DNA of 64,000 nt from Halorussus rarus (GTDB lineage Archaea; Halobacteriota; Halobacteria; Halobacteriales; Haladaptataceae): the NCBI RefSeq assembly GCF_003369835.1, contig NZ_QPMJ01000005.1:1-64000 (forward strand), in the 5' to 3' direction. Shown piece by piece: positions 43,901 to 51,893 of the stretch. A program made the position numbers and the translations under genes. The notes under the pieces are model-generated. The model searched no databases and was not told where the DNA came from. It saw nothing but the letters and a program-made list of their open reading frames with translations. Position 1 is the stretch's first letter. Each line of letters opens with the position of its first letter.

Positions 43901-44107
43901 CCAGTCCCGGTAGGGGTAGTCGCCGATGTAGTCGCTACCGTCGACCTGTTCGATGCCGGTCATCTGGGTCAGGCTGTCCGCGATGGACGTCCCCGACAGG
44001 CCGAGCGCGGTCGACAGCCCCAGCCCCTTGAGGAAGCCGCGGCGACCGACGTCGCCGCTCGATTCGCCTGCGCTCTCAGCGTCCGCGTTCGATTGGTTGT
44101 CGCTCAT
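40982..44107 (-). CDS. narG: Respiratory nitrate reductase alpha subunit NarG (Tat-exported)
   Basis: The 1041-residue protein has a Tat signal (GRRGFLKGLGLSTALGLSG) at residues 21-40, so the active site faces outside, as in other archaeal pNar enzymes. The proximal cluster ligands are His87, Cys91, Cys95 and Cys130 (HGVNCTGSC, then 34 residues to PRGC). The Mo-ligand Asp lies in SFYDWYSDLPPG (Asp222), followed by WGTQTDNAESADWYNSDYI, strongly NarG-like. The last roughly 75 residues are a Thr/Asp-rich tail not needed for the fold. It reduces nitrate to nitrite with quinol-derived electrons. Confidence 0.92.
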   Translation of the reverse strand: MSDNQSNADAESAGESSGDVGRRGFLKGLGLSTALGLSGTSIADSLTQMTGIEQVDGSDYIGDYPYRDWEDFYREKWDWDSVARSTHGVNCTGSCSWNVYVKNGQVWREEQAADYPAINDELPSSNPRGCQKGACYTDYVNAEQRIKYPLRRVGQRGEGKWKRISWDEALTEIAEKVVKEVQQGNYDAISGFTPIPAMSPVSFASGSRFVNLIGGVSHSFYDWYSDLPPGEPITWGTQTDNAESADWYNSDYIIAWGSNVNVTRIPDAKFFLEAAYNGTKRVGIFTDYSQTAIHCDEWLSPQAGTDAALALGMARTIVDENLYDEAHVKEQSDMPLLVREDDGKFLRVADVRGLSTNGEAGKVFVMVDQQGNLRAAPGSLGNREGKHDPDSSIALNFDPQLNVDRSIPLQGGGSVQVRTVWSHVTDELSNYGPQRVNELTGVGRDTHRQIAREFANAERGKIIHGKGVNDWYHNDLGNRAIQLLVTLTGHIGRQGTGFDHYVGQEKIWTYKGWQQLSFPTGNVRAVPTTLWTYYHGDLLGNIEPETRRRIQESIDRGWMPVYPKEREDGSRPDPSVFFCWRGNYFNQSKGGIAIENVLWPKLDLIVDINFRMDSTALYSDIVLPAASHYEKHDLNMTDMHSYVHPFTPAIEPLGQSKTDWEIFRLLAEKVQEIARRRNLDPVQDRQFDRQIDLTTVHDDYVRNWLDDEPNALAEDKAAAEFILEHSEESNPEGGDNRITFDDTVEQPRRFEASGDHWTSPLEEGEPYTPWKRYVQQKNPWPTFTGRQQYYIDHDWFLDLGEQVPTYKDPEVLQAEQEYPLRYNTPHGRWSIHSTWRDNKHMLRLQRGEPIVYMHPDDAEERGIEDGDTVRVYNDLDEIEVGVKIYPSAQPGVAKLYFAWERFQFPSRSNFNTLVGMYMKPTQLVQYPEDTGEHLEFIPNYWGPTGVNSDVRVDVELVEDESADQETGTVTPADEAQNVVPETPAQDQTGPAADQTTTADADQATTENTETTTRRTGTTDDTPSGNATDLDAADDASRGDTE

Positions 44108-44292
44108 TGTCGTTTGCCGATGAACACTGTCGTTAGTCCGAGCACTGTTCCACAGACGCCCAGCAGCAGCCCCGCCGGCGTCGCGCCGCCGACCTCCAGG
44201 CCGGTCGCGACCAGCGCGAGGCCCGCGAGCTTCGTCGCGTAGTCGAGGAGCCGGTACGTTCGGCCGGTCACGGTCACGCGGTGGTCACTCAT
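44104..44292 (-). CDS. Small two-helix membrane protein of the nar operon
   Basis: From the ATG at 44292 ([18 protein letters not shown]) the product is 62 residues with two hydrophobic helices ([14 protein letters not shown] and [20 protein letters not shown]). It overlaps both neighbours, narC by 8 nt and narG by 4 nt. This strongly suggests a translated, coupled gene. An upstream in-frame ATG at 44310 would add six residues. It may stabilise contact between the cytochrome b and the catalytic subunits; that is inference. Confidence 0.65.
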   Translation of the reverse strand: MSDHRVTVTGRTYRLLDYATKLAGLALVATGLEVGGATPAGLLLGVCGTVLGLTTVFIGKRQ

Positions 44293-45808
44293 CCGGACCA
44301 CCCCCGCCACCGGGGAAGTCGCTCGACTCTCCTCCCGACTCCCCCTCGGTCCCGCCCGTCGGTTCCGACTCCGTTCCGCCGGACATCTCCGCCTCGCTCT
44401 CGCCGGCCGGGTCCGTCGCGGGGTCGTCGACCTGGTCTCCCGACGCCGACCCGCCGTCGGCGGCTGTCTCGCCCCGGCCGGGCGCCTCGGTCGGACCGTT
44501 CCCCCGGAGAACGAGGTAGGTGATACCGCCGGCCACGACCGGGTAGAGCAGCACGCCGACCAGGAGCAGGGTGTTGATGGTGTCGGTCGAGACGTGGATG
44601 ACGTCCGCGAGGATGTTGTTCATCCCCGCGATGGAAGCGACCATGATGAACGTCACCGCCGCGACCCCGACCGCGGTCTGCCACGGTCGGCGGAGCGGGT
44701 CGACCGTGAAGTGGGTCGGCTCTTCCCGGTAGTCGACGAACGGCCACAGGAACACGAGGCCGAACACGATACCGGGGAGCACTATCCCGCTGAGGAACTC
44801 GGTCGAGACGTGGACGTCGGTGAACGGGACGGTGAAGCTCGTCCACGACGGCATCAGCTTCAGGAAGCCGAACACCCACATCAGGAACCAGTCGGGCATG
44901 ATGAGCGCCGGCGTGCCGGCGGGGTCGTTCGGGCCGTACTGCGCGACGTTGTGGACCGGCAGGAACCCCGCCAGCAGCGAGACGGTCGCCAGCGTCAGGA
45001 AGAACACCACGACGCTGACCGCGGCCTGGTTCGGGAACGCGGGCAGCCCGACGACGTAGGTGTCGTCGCCCCGGTCGATGGTGAGTTCGCCCGCAACGTC
45101 GCCGCTGCGGGGGCCTTCGGTGTGCTTCTGACGGATCAGGATGGCCATGTGGACCCCGATGAGCGCCATGATGGCGACCGGGATGAAGAACACGTGGAGG
45201 AAGTAGAACCGCGGCACCGTCGCGCTCGTCGGATACTGACCGCCGAACACTATCTCCGCCAGGATATCGCCGAGCAATGGCACCGACGTGGCGATGCTGT
45301 AGCCGATTCCGGTCGCGGTGCTGGCGAACTCGTCGAACGGCAGCGAGTAGCCCGTGTATGCGGCGAAGATCGCCAGCACCGCGAGGCCCCCGCCGACCAC
45401 CCAGTTGGGCTCGCGGGGGTTGCGGTACGCACCGGTGAAGAACACCCGGAGCATGTGGAGCCCGATGGAGGCCACGAAGAAGTGGGCGGCCCAGTGGTGC
45501 ATCCGCCGGAGGAACATCCCGTACGGGATGTCGTAGGTGATGTGGAGCACGCTCACGAACGCGGCGGGCAGGTCCTGGCCCTGATACTGGGCCACGCTGC
45601 CCTCGTAGGTGACCTCGGTGGTACTCGGCTCGAAGAAGAACCCGAGGAACACGCCCGTAATGACCAGCACGAAGAACGAGAACAGCGCCACCTCGCCGAG
45701 CAGAAACGAGTCCTCTGCCGGGAACGCCTTGCCGAGGAACTCGCTACCGCTGTCGAGGTCGAACCGGCCGTCGAACCAGTCGTAGATGCGATCGAACATC
45801 GTGCTCAC
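44285..45808 (-). CDS. narC: Cytochrome b (bc-complex type) of the nar operon, NarC
   Basis: The 507-residue protein is a cytochrome b/b6-plus-subunit-IV-type polytopic protein. Heme-ligand His pairs lie in [16 protein letters not shown]...GLHML and [14 protein letters not shown]...GVHMAI. The quinol-site PEWY-like motif reads MPDWFLMW. The C-terminal 85 residues are a soluble acidic Gly/Ser/Glu tail. In Haloarcula marismortui the third gene of the nar operon, narC, encodes a membrane cytochrome b of this class. Together with the preceding Rieske gene it would oxidise quinol and feed NarGH. Confidence 0.85.
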   Translation of the reverse strand: MSTMFDRIYDWFDGRFDLDSGSEFLGKAFPAEDSFLLGEVALFSFFVLVITGVFLGFFFEPSTTEVTYEGSVAQYQGQDLPAAFVSVLHITYDIPYGMFLRRMHHWAAHFFVASIGLHMLRVFFTGAYRNPREPNWVVGGGLAVLAIFAAYTGYSLPFDEFASTATGIGYSIATSVPLLGDILAEIVFGGQYPTSATVPRFYFLHVFFIPVAIMALIGVHMAILIRQKHTEGPRSGDVAGELTIDRGDDTYVVGLPAFPNQAAVSVVVFFLTLATVSLLAGFLPVHNVAQYGPNDPAGTPALIMPDWFLMWVFGFLKLMPSWTSFTVPFTDVHVSTEFLSGIVLPGIVFGLVFLWPFVDYREEPTHFTVDPLRRPWQTAVGVAAVTFIMVASIAGMNNILADVIHVSTDTINTLLLVGVLLYPVVAGGITYLVLRGNGPTEAPGRGETAADGGSASGDQVDDPATDPAGESEAEMSGGTESEPTGGTEGESGGESSDFPGGGGGPDE

Positions 45809-46500
45809 TCCGTTACCCCGACGGGCCCCTCAAAGTCGCCGGTGGCGATGAGATAACCGTCGCTCGACAGCGTGATCGGCAGTTGTGGCAGCGGACGGGG
45901 CGGCGGGCCGCCGACGACCGACGCGCCCTCTACCGGATTGAACTTCCCGAAGTGGCAGGGACACACCATCGTCTGGCCGTCGCGGTCCGACACCATGCAG
46001 CCGGCGTGGGTGCAGACCTTCGAGTAGGCCGCGTACCCCGAGACGGTGAACGCGAGCTGCGTCGGCTCGGCGTACTCCTCCTCGGGGTACCGGACCAGCA
46101 GCGTCGGCGCGTCCTCGAGGCCCGGCCGGGGCTCGGGAAAGACGGTTATGAAGTCGCCCATCCCCAGCGCGTTCTCGTCGATCCGGTCGCCGTCCGCGTC
46201 CACCAGCGGTACCCCGTCGGAGTAGATGGGACCGGTGTACTCGCGCTCGAACACCCGTGTCAGCCCCGCGAGCGGGGCGGCCAGGCTCCCGACCGCCGAC
46301 AGGCCGCCGATAGTGGCCAGGATCTTCGCCACGTCCCGACGGTCGAGTCCGTCGTCCTCTGCGGCCGGCGATTCGGCCCCACCGTCCGACCGGAGGGCCG
46401 CGGCCGAGTCGGCGCACGGGCAGCTCTCGCACGGGTCGTCGCTTCTCGGTCGCGTTCGGTCGTCGCCTCCGGATCGCGTCGAATCGTTGCTCTCGTCCAT
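45805..46500 (-). CDS. narB: Rieske iron-sulfur protein of the nar operon, NarB
   Basis: The 231-residue protein has a Cys-bearing acidic N-terminus ([12 protein letters not shown]), a Tat-like [15 protein letters not shown] with a hydrophobic anchor (residues about 55-80), and the Rieske cluster motifs CTHAGC and CPCHFGKF. It overlaps the narC start by 4 nt. It carries electrons from quinol oxidised by the cytochrome b. The extra N-terminal CxxCxC cluster is unusual for a Rieske protein and could bind another metal. Confidence 0.88.
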   Translation of the reverse strand: MDESNDSTRSGGDDRTRPRSDDPCESCPCADSAAALRSDGGAESPAAEDDGLDRRDVAKILATIGGLSAVGSLAAPLAGLTRVFEREYTGPIYSDGVPLVDADGDRIDENALGMGDFITVFPEPRPGLEDAPTLLVRYPEEEYAEPTQLAFTVSGYAAYSKVCTHAGCMVSDRDGQTMVCPCHFGKFNPVEGASVVGGPPPRPLPQLPITLSSDGYLIATGDFEGPVGVTE

Positions 46501-46503
46501 CGG

Positions 46504-47142
46504 TCAGTGCCCCCGTTTCTCCGCCACCTCGACGTGCGGCATGAACCACGCGTAGTACGCGACGGTCAGCGCAGCCAGCGAGAGGAACAGGCCGGCCGCG
46601 TACAGACCGAAGTACTGGGTTCGGGCCAGCGTCAGGTACTCGCCGGTGAACAGCGCCGAGAACACGATGGCGAGCACGGTCAGCGCGCCCATCACGACGA
46701 TGCCCTCGTTCGACCCGGTCGCGTCGTGGTACTCGACGAGCCACCGCTCGTCGGTGCTGAGCCACGGCAGGCCGACGCCGCCGTCGGACTGGCGGTCGGC
46801 GGTGTCCGCGCTGCCCTCGGCGTCGGACCGGTCGGCGTGACCGCCGTCGGAGACCACGACTTCGGCGTCGGCGTCCTCGGGTCTGACCGCGCTGTTCATG
46901 AAGCGGTGAGCGCCCGCGAGAGCGCCGTAGAGCGCGAACAGCGCGACCCAGACGATGACGCCGACCTGGCTGGGCGAGAGCTTGTTCGGCGTGTCTACCG
47001 GGCCGTCGAGGGGTCGTATCTCGCTGACGCTCGGGTCGATCGCTATCTCCTCGCTCGTCGCCTCCCCCTGGAGCGCGACGTACCACATCGGCAGCAGGAC
47101 CAGCGCGACGAGGATGCCGATGACGAGGGTCTCTGTTCTCAC
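46504..47142 (-). CDS. narA: First gene of the nar operon, membrane protein NarA-like
   Basis: A GTG start at 47142 with GGAGG 7 nt upstream gives 212 residues starting VRTETLVIGILVALVLLPMWY, a membrane helix. A second helix lies near residue 55-75 and two more near the C-terminus, separated by an acidic loop (residues about 85-150). An in-frame ATG at 47238 would suit the TATA position at 47279 but adds a basic, unusual N-terminus. The function is unknown. Position, before Rieske and cytochrome b, matches the first ORF (narA) of haloarchaeal nar operons. Confidence 0.65.
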   Translation of the reverse strand: MRTETLVIGILVALVLLPMWYVALQGEATSEEIAIDPSVSEIRPLDGPVDTPNKLSPSQVGVIVWVALFALYGALAGAHRFMNSAVRPEDADAEVVVSDGGHADRSDAEGSADTADRQSDGGVGLPWLSTDERWLVEYHDATGSNEGIVVMGALTVLAIVFSALFTGEYLTLARTQYFGLYAAGLFLSLAALTVAYYAWFMPHVEVAEKRGH

Positions 47143-47238
47143 TGTCCGGCCTCCCGGGGTCTTGTGTCCGTCAATTCGTACCCTCCGTTCTCGCTCTCCG
47201 TCCCCTCCGAGACGGCGAGTGACCTGACGGAGTGACAT

Positions 47239-47346
47239 CGCAAACGCGATTAGACCCTGTTCCTCGATATAGAGGCCCTTTAAGTGGAGCTGACCTGCCA
47301 ATGAGCGGAAGAACTGCTTAAGGAAGTCGACGGGGTCAATGAAAAC
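47239..47346. promoter_or_regulatory. Divergent narA / narO promoter region
   Basis: On the minus strand CTTAAAGG (47277-47284) is a TATA candidate for the nar operon. On the plus strand GCTTAAGG (47316-47323) lies about 24 nt before the narO ATG and implies a leaderless narO message. The two boxes are only about 35 bp apart, so a regulator bound between them could control both directions. Confidence 0.5.
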
Positions 47347-47979
47347 ATGCCGGGGGAGACCGTCTACGCTGAGTTGAAAATCAGGGAGCCGAACCGGTGC
47401 CAGGTCGCGGCCACGTCCGAGTCCGACGCCAGAGTGAGCCGGGTGTCCCGGACCGTCATCCCGAACGAAAACGGCCGCATCACCGAGGAACTCGAGGTCG
47501 AGCGGTCGCCCGACGACGAGGTGTCCGCCGCGCCGGTCGACCGGGAGAACGGCGTGTTCCGCCTCCGCCGGCCGGTCGGACAGGGCTGTCCCTGCGAGCT
47601 CGTCGAGCGCCAGGAGTGTCCGGTCCGGACCATCCACGCCGACGACGGGGAGCTCTTCCTGACGTTCTACGCCGAGGAGATCGGACTGGTGCGCCGAGCG
47701 GTCGCCGACCTGAAGGAGTGCTGCGAGGGGGTCCACCTTCAGCGGCTCTACGAGGCGGACGAAGGGGCGTCTCGGGACCTCGTCTACGTCGACCGCGACC
47801 GGTTCACCGACCGGCAGCTCGAGGCCCTCCGAACTGCGCACGAGATGGGCTACTTCTCGTATCCCAAGGAGGCCAACGCGGGCGAGGTCGCAGACGCGCT
47901 GGGAATCGCCTCGACAACGTTCACGGAACACCTCTCGAACGCCCAGTCGAAGCTCCTCGAGCACCTGCTCGGCGAGTAA
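47347..47979 (+). CDS. narO: NarO-type redox regulator with Bat HTH domain
   Basis: The 210-residue protein has Cys18 and then C81-P-C83-X7-C91, which reproduces the CXnCXCX7C motif reported for the Haloferax volcanii anaerobic regulator NarO, thought to hold an oxygen-sensitive metal or Fe-S centre. A further CC pair lies near residue 126. The C-terminus, about 152-210, is the Bat-type HTH_10 domain (FTDRQLEALRTAHEMGYF, then IASTTFTEHLSNAQSKLL). It is divergent from the nar operon, whose activator it probably is. Confidence 0.85.
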   Translation: MPGETVYAELKIREPNRCQVAATSESDARVSRVSRTVIPNENGRITEELEVERSPDDEVSAAPVDRENGVFRLRRPVGQGCPCELVERQECPVRTIHADDGELFLTFYAEEIGLVRRAVADLKECCEGVHLQRLYEADEGASRDLVYVDRDRFTDRQLEALRTAHEMGYFSYPKEANAGEVADALGIASTTFTEHLSNAQSKLLEHLLGE

Positions 47980-48093
47980 AGCGCTTAGGGGAATAGCGGT
48001 CCGGTCGGGTACGGGAATCGAACGCAGTAATCTTAAGCACCCTACATACCGAGGGTAGTGAACTTACTACTGGACGTCGTCGTCGGTTTCGAA

Positions 48094-48234
48094 ATGGCCC
48101 AGCGGTACCGGTTCACCTGTCCCGTCTGCGAAGAGTGTATCGTCGTGGACCGACACGTCCGCGAGGCTCTTCTCGCGCAGGGGTGTGTCGTCTGTTCCTC
48201 CAGCGTCGGGTCGGACTGCTTCGATGCTCGGTGA
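48094..48234 (+). CDS. Small DUF7560-like zinc ribbon protein
   Basis: The 46-residue protein reads MAQRYRFTCPVCEECIVVD, then REALLAQGCVVCSSSVG. Two Cys-X2-Cys knuckles are separated by about 18 residues with an Arg-Glu-Ala-hydrophobic helix between them. This is the layout of a very short haloarchaeal zinc-ribbon family. Its role is unknown. It sits 114 bp after narO on the same strand; Cys13-X-X-x also gives one extra Cys (CEEC). Confidence 0.6.
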   Translation: MAQRYRFTCPVCEECIVVDRHVREALLAQGCVVCSSSVGSDCFDAR

Positions 48235-48401
48235 CTCCGCGGCCGAGTCATCGATACAAAAAACGCACAGTCCGCACTCGCCGCGTCGGGCGCGAATCCG
48301 ACGTTCATCTGTAGGTGCTGCCGCAACTACTCGACGGAGCAATGAGAATCGGGACGCGAAGTAGTTCGTTCCCGGACGGAGCCCGCGTTAGGTTGTGCCG
48401 C

Positions 48402-49238
48402 TCAGTCGGCGGCTTGTCCGCCGTCGACGGGAATCGTGTGTCCGGTGATGTAGGAGGCGTCACTCGAGCAGAGGAACGCCACCACGCCGGCCATCTCCTC
48501 GGGCTCGGCGATGCGGTCCATCGGAACGTCCCGCATGGCCGAGGTATCGTAGTCGGCGCGCAGCGTTCGAACGGCAGTCCGAACGAGTTCGATGGCTGTC
48601 TTGACCCGGTTCAGCAATGACCGCGACGACCCGCTGGGCTCGCCGAGCAAGCCCGACTGGATGTTCGTCTTCGTCGGGCCCGGTGCGATCGCGTTGACGC
48701 GGATCCCCCGGCTGGCGTATTCGAGCGCGACCGACTTGGTCAGGCCGACCACCCCGTGCTTGCTCGCCGAGTAACTCGAGAGTCCGCCCATCCCGACCAG
48801 TCCGGCCTCGGAAGCGGTGTTGACGATCGCCCCGTGTCCCTGTTGGTTCATCACGGGGAGCTCGGCTTTCAGACAGGCCCAGATGCCCTTGAGGTTCACG
48901 TCGATGATCCTGTCCCAGCTGGCTTCTTCGATGCCGGTCACCTCCACGAAGTCGGTCAGGATACCGGCGTTGTTGTGCGCGAAATCCAGGCTCCCGTAGG
49001 TCTCGACGGCGACCTCGACCGCGTGTGTTACCGACGCGGGGTCGGAGACGTCCACCTCGACGAAGGTCGCGTTCCCGCCGGCGTCCTCGATGCGCTCGGC
49101 CGTCTCGCGTCCGGTGGCTTCGACGATGTCCGCGACGACGACGTTCGCGCCCTCCTCGGCGAACCGAAACGCCGACGCCCGGCCGATCCCCGAGCCAGCA
49201 CCCGTAACGAGGGCTGTCTTCCCGGCTAATCCGTTCAT
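48402..49238 (-). CDS. Short-chain dehydrogenase/reductase (SDR)
   Basis: From the ATG at 49238 ([15 protein letters not shown]) the product is 278 residues. Classical SDR motifs are [10 protein letters not shown] (cofactor loop), VVADIVEA with an acidic residue favouring [12 protein letters not shown], the catalytic YSASK with a preceding Ser, and IAPGPTKTN. The late VDGGQAAD end is typical. An insertion of about 30 residues after the PGPTKTN loop ([15 protein letters not shown]) is longer than usual. No substrate can be assigned. Confidence 0.85.
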   Translation of the reverse strand: MNGLAGKTALVTGAGSGIGRASAFRFAEEGANVVVADIVEATGRETAERIEDAGGNATFVEVDVSDPASVTHAVEVAVETYGSLDFAHNNAGILTDFVEVTGIEEASWDRIIDVNLKGIWACLKAELPVMNQQGHGAIVNTASEAGLVGMGGLSSYSASKHGVVGLTKSVALEYASRGIRVNAIAPGPTKTNIQSGLLGEPSGSSRSLLNRVKTAIELVRTAVRTLRADYDTSAMRDVPMDRIAEPEEMAGVVAFLCSSDASYITGHTIPVDGGQAAD

Positions 49239-49418
49239 ACTTGAATACCCCTGTAATTGACGGGACAAACGTCAAAGGTTTTCATCCATCCCGAGAGCCG
49301 CGTCCGGGGAAAAAGGAGTATCGGGAGCGAAAGTTCGGCCGCGCCGGATGTCGCTCCTCGCTCCTCGCTTGGAGCGGCGGGCGGCGGGTCGAACTGCCGT
49401 CGCGCCGCGTCGGTCGAC

Positions 49419-50462
49419 TTACTCGTCTTCGAGGTCTTCGAGTTCGTCCTCGACGTCGTCCAGTCGGTCCTCTATCCGGTCGATGTACTCCTCGATTCTG
49501 TCGTACTGCTGCTCCCAGTACTCCGTCCGCTCCTCGCGTCGCTCGCCCTCGTACTTCCGCTCGGCGTACTCGATCCGGTCCTCGATGGCGGACTGCTTCT
49601 CCTCGAGCTTGTAGAGCAGCTTCTTCAGCTTCTTCTTCTCGTACTTCAGTTTCTTGTACTTCCGGTCGTGGCTGTCCTGGTCGACGTCGGCCTCGTTCTC
49701 CTGGTCGACGTCGGCGTCGTTATCGCTGCCGTCCTGGTCGACATCGGCCTCGTTCTCCTGGTCGATGTCGGCGTCGTTGTCATCGCCGTCCTGGTCGACG
49801 TCGGCCTCGTTCTCCTGATCGACGTCAGCGTCGTTATCGCGACCATCTTGGTCAACATCTGCGTCGTTGTCCTGGTCGACGTCGGCATCGTTGTCGTCGC
49901 CGTCTTGATCGACGTCAGCATCGTTGTCCTGGTCGATGTCGGCGTCGTTGTCGTCGCCGTCCTGGTCCACATCGGCGTCGTTGTCCTGGTCGACATCGGC
50001 GTCGTTGTCGTCGCCATCTTGATCGACGTCGGCGTCGTTGTCCTGGTCGATGTCGGCGTCGTTGTCGTCGCCGTCCTGGTCGACATCGGCATCGTTGTCC
50101 TGATCGACATCTGCATCATTGTCGTCGCCGTCCTGGTCGACGTCAGCGTCGTTGTCCTGGTCGATGTCGGCGTCGTTGTCGCTGCCGTCCTGGTCGACGT
50201 CGGCCTCGTTACTCTGGCTGACGTCGGCGTCGTTACAGTCGCCGTTCTGGTCGACGTCGGCCTCGTTGTCCTGGTCGATGTCGGCGTCGTTATCTCCGCC
50301 GCTCTGGTCTATACTCGCTTCGTTGCTCTGGCTGATGTCGACCGACGACTCGCCGTCGCAGTCCTCGTCCGTCGCGTGGGCCAGCGCGCCGCCGCTCATC
50401 GCGGCGCCGACGAGCGCCGTGGCGACCAGCAGCGCGAGCAGGGTTCGTAGTGCGCGTTTCAT
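49419..50462 (-). CDS. Exported Asp-rich protein with 19-residue curlin-like repeats
   Basis: The 347-residue protein starts with a Sec signal (RALRTLLALLVATALVGAAMS, residues 3-22, cleaved near ALA-HA). Residues 40-266 are twelve tandem units of 19 residues, consensus DADVDQDNDADVDQDGDDN; ten are full-length and the ends are degenerate. Each unit fits the curlin pattern Q-x-G-x2-N-x-A-x3-Q. Residues 267-347 form a highly charged coiled coil (KYKKLKYEKKKLKKLL, then EEYIDRIEDRLDDVED). A beta-solenoid surface fibre is suggested, with Asp at nearly every outward position. DxDxDG-like phrases could alternatively bind calcium. No CsgG/CsgE-like genes are nearby. Confidence 0.7.
   Translation of the reverse strand: MKRALRTLLALLVATALVGAAMSGGALAHATDEDCDGESSVDISQSNEASIDQSGGDNDADIDQDNEADVDQNGDCNDADVSQSNEADVDQDGSDNDADIDQDNDADVDQDGDDNDADVDQDNDADVDQDGDDNDADIDQDNDADVDQDGDDNDADVDQDNDADVDQDGDDNDADIDQDNDADVDQDGDDNDADVDQDNDADVDQDGRDNDADVDQENEADVDQDGDDNDADIDQENEADVDQDGSDNDADVDQENEADVDQDSHDRKYKKLKYEKKKLKKLLYKLEEKQSAIEDRIEYAERKYEGERREERTEYWEQQYDRIEEYIDRIEDRLDDVEDELEDLEDE
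49665..50345 (-). repeat. 57-bp tandem coding repeats
   Basis: The DNA encoding residues 40-266 of the Asp-rich protein is built of about twelve 57-bp units. Copies differ mainly at third codon positions and at Val/Ile (GTC/ATC), Asp/Glu and the residue after Gly. Protein sequence is therefore more conserved than DNA, which indicates selection on the repeat. Confidence 0.8.
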
Positions 50463-50683
50463 GGGTTGTCTCCTTGGTTCGGTTTCGCCGCTGGACTCGC
50501 GGGGCGGTTCCCCCGCAACTCCATCTGGACAGAAACCCGCCCGAACCGAAGAACGAGGTTCTCAGTATTGCAAGCGTCTCGCGGCTCCGCCGGTTCTAGG
50601 TATCTAGATGCCGTCCGTCTCGGATACCTAGCGTCTCACTCTACCGTTGCGGGTCGCCACGAGTCGAACGTGAGGGAACGACG

Positions 50684-51127
50684 ATGGCCAGCAAACGATA
50701 CGACACGCCGAACCACCCCAGATGGGACGCGCGGACGACCGAGACCCGGTCCACCGACCCGCCGTCCCGGTGGCAGTCCGGGCGCGCTCGCGCCGAGAGG
50801 CCCGCCAGTGACGCGGCGACCGGTAGTGACACGCCGCCGGCGCTGGTGACGCGCGCGGAGACGGACGACGCGCCGGTGGAACTCTCCGACGGCCCGAACT
50901 GGACCCGGATCACCGCCGAACTCCCCGACCGCTCGCTCGACGACGTCCGGATCACCGCCGCCGGGACCGCGATACGGATTCGCGCCGCGTCCCCGGCATC
51001 GTCGGACCGGTCGGACGGTATCGACCGGACGATCGCGCTCTCGGGGGCCGCGGACGCCGACGGAGCCGTGGTCGCGTACTGCGACCCGGTGCTGAGCGTC
51101 CTCGTTCCGAAGCGCGATGCCGCGTGA
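50684..51127 (+). CDS. Hsp20/alpha-crystallin-like protein
   Basis: The 147-residue protein has a disordered charged N-terminus (residues 1-65). A beta-rich domain follows: WTRITAELPDRSLDDVRITA, then AIRIRAASP, IDRTIALSG and a closing LSVLVPKRD. The order matches the alpha-crystallin fold (ELPG-like turn, strand with EIRI/IRIRA, final L-x-V-x-V/I strand). Chaperone activity is inferred. The gene has no operon partner. Confidence 0.6.
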   Translation: MASKRYDTPNHPRWDARTTETRSTDPPSRWQSGRARAERPASDAATGSDTPPALVTRAETDDAPVELSDGPNWTRITAELPDRSLDDVRITAAGTAIRIRAASPASSDRSDGIDRTIALSGAADADGAVVAYCDPVLSVLVPKRDAA

Positions 51128-51148
51128 CAGTTCGCGATGCGACCGTCC

Positions 51149-51721
51149 TCACTTCCTGCCGCGGTCGATCGCGGTGAACTCCTCGAGCATCTCCTCGAAG
51201 CTCTCCGGCGGCACGTCGAGCCCCTCGCGGAGCTCCGTCGCCCGTCGGCGCATCCGGACGTACTCGCTGGAGTCCTCGAGCTGCTCGGGCGTCTGCTCGG
51301 ACTCGAGGACGGCCAGCTTGGCGGTGAGGGCGAACAGCTCCGAGACGGGGTCGTCGTACGACGCCGCCGCCAACTGCTGGTCGATCGCGGCGAACAGGTC
51401 CTCCCTGTCGGTGGGCTTGCAGAGGTAGTCGTCGAACGGCATGTCGACGATCTCGAAGCCGGGGTTGACCGCCGTGACCATGATGACCCGGCACTCGTAC
51501 CCCCGCTCGCGGAGCTCCCGCAGCACCTCGTCGCCGGAGAACGGCATGCGCCGGTCGAGCAGGACCACGTCGACGTCGTCGTCCATCTCCGCGAGCGCCT
51601 CCTCGCCGCCGTACGCGGTCCGCACGTCGGCGTACCGCCGGCGGAGTCGGAGCGCGTACGCGTCGGTGACCTCGGGCTCGTCGTCTACCACGAGCACCGT
51701 GGCGTCCCGGGGTTGGTCCAT
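51149..51721 (-). CDS. Response regulator with HalX domain
   Basis: From the ATG at 51721 the product is 190 residues. Receiver motifs are VLVVDDEPE, the phosphoacceptor Asp in VVLLDRRMP, VIMVTA and the Lys in YLCKPT. The C-terminal 65 residues (VSELFALTAKLAVLESEQTP, then SSEYVRMRRRATELREGLD) are a HalX domain, found only in haloarchaeal response regulators. It is divergent from the histidine kinase at 51894 and is its likely partner. Confidence 0.9.
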   Translation of the reverse strand: MDQPRDATVLVVDDEPEVTDAYALRLRRRYADVRTAYGGEEALAEMDDDVDVVLLDRRMPFSGDEVLRELRERGYECRVIMVTAVNPGFEIVDMPFDDYLCKPTDREDLFAAIDQQLAAASYDDPVSELFALTAKLAVLESEQTPEQLEDSSEYVRMRRRATELREGLDVPPESFEEMLEEFTAIDRGRK

Positions 51722-51893
51722 GGTATCAAAGGACAATGAGGGTAGGTCGCTGCCCGAGTTATACCTTTCGCGCCCCGCCGGTTCGGGCGCCCTCGACGAC
51801 GGTGAACTCGACGATAGTGGGACGCCACAGGAGGGACGACCGGGGGCGGAGACACCCGGAGCTATTAGTGTGCATTGGTAGCAGGTACCAAGA

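Noticed and set aside
42017-44242. Plus-strand open frame of 741 codons opposite narG
   Set aside because: It has shadow composition and lies fully antisense to narG, which shows all expected motifs.
49665-50345. Possible CRISPR array
   Set aside because: The 57-bp periodic units have no distinct spacers and encode a regular 19-residue protein repeat behind a signal peptide.
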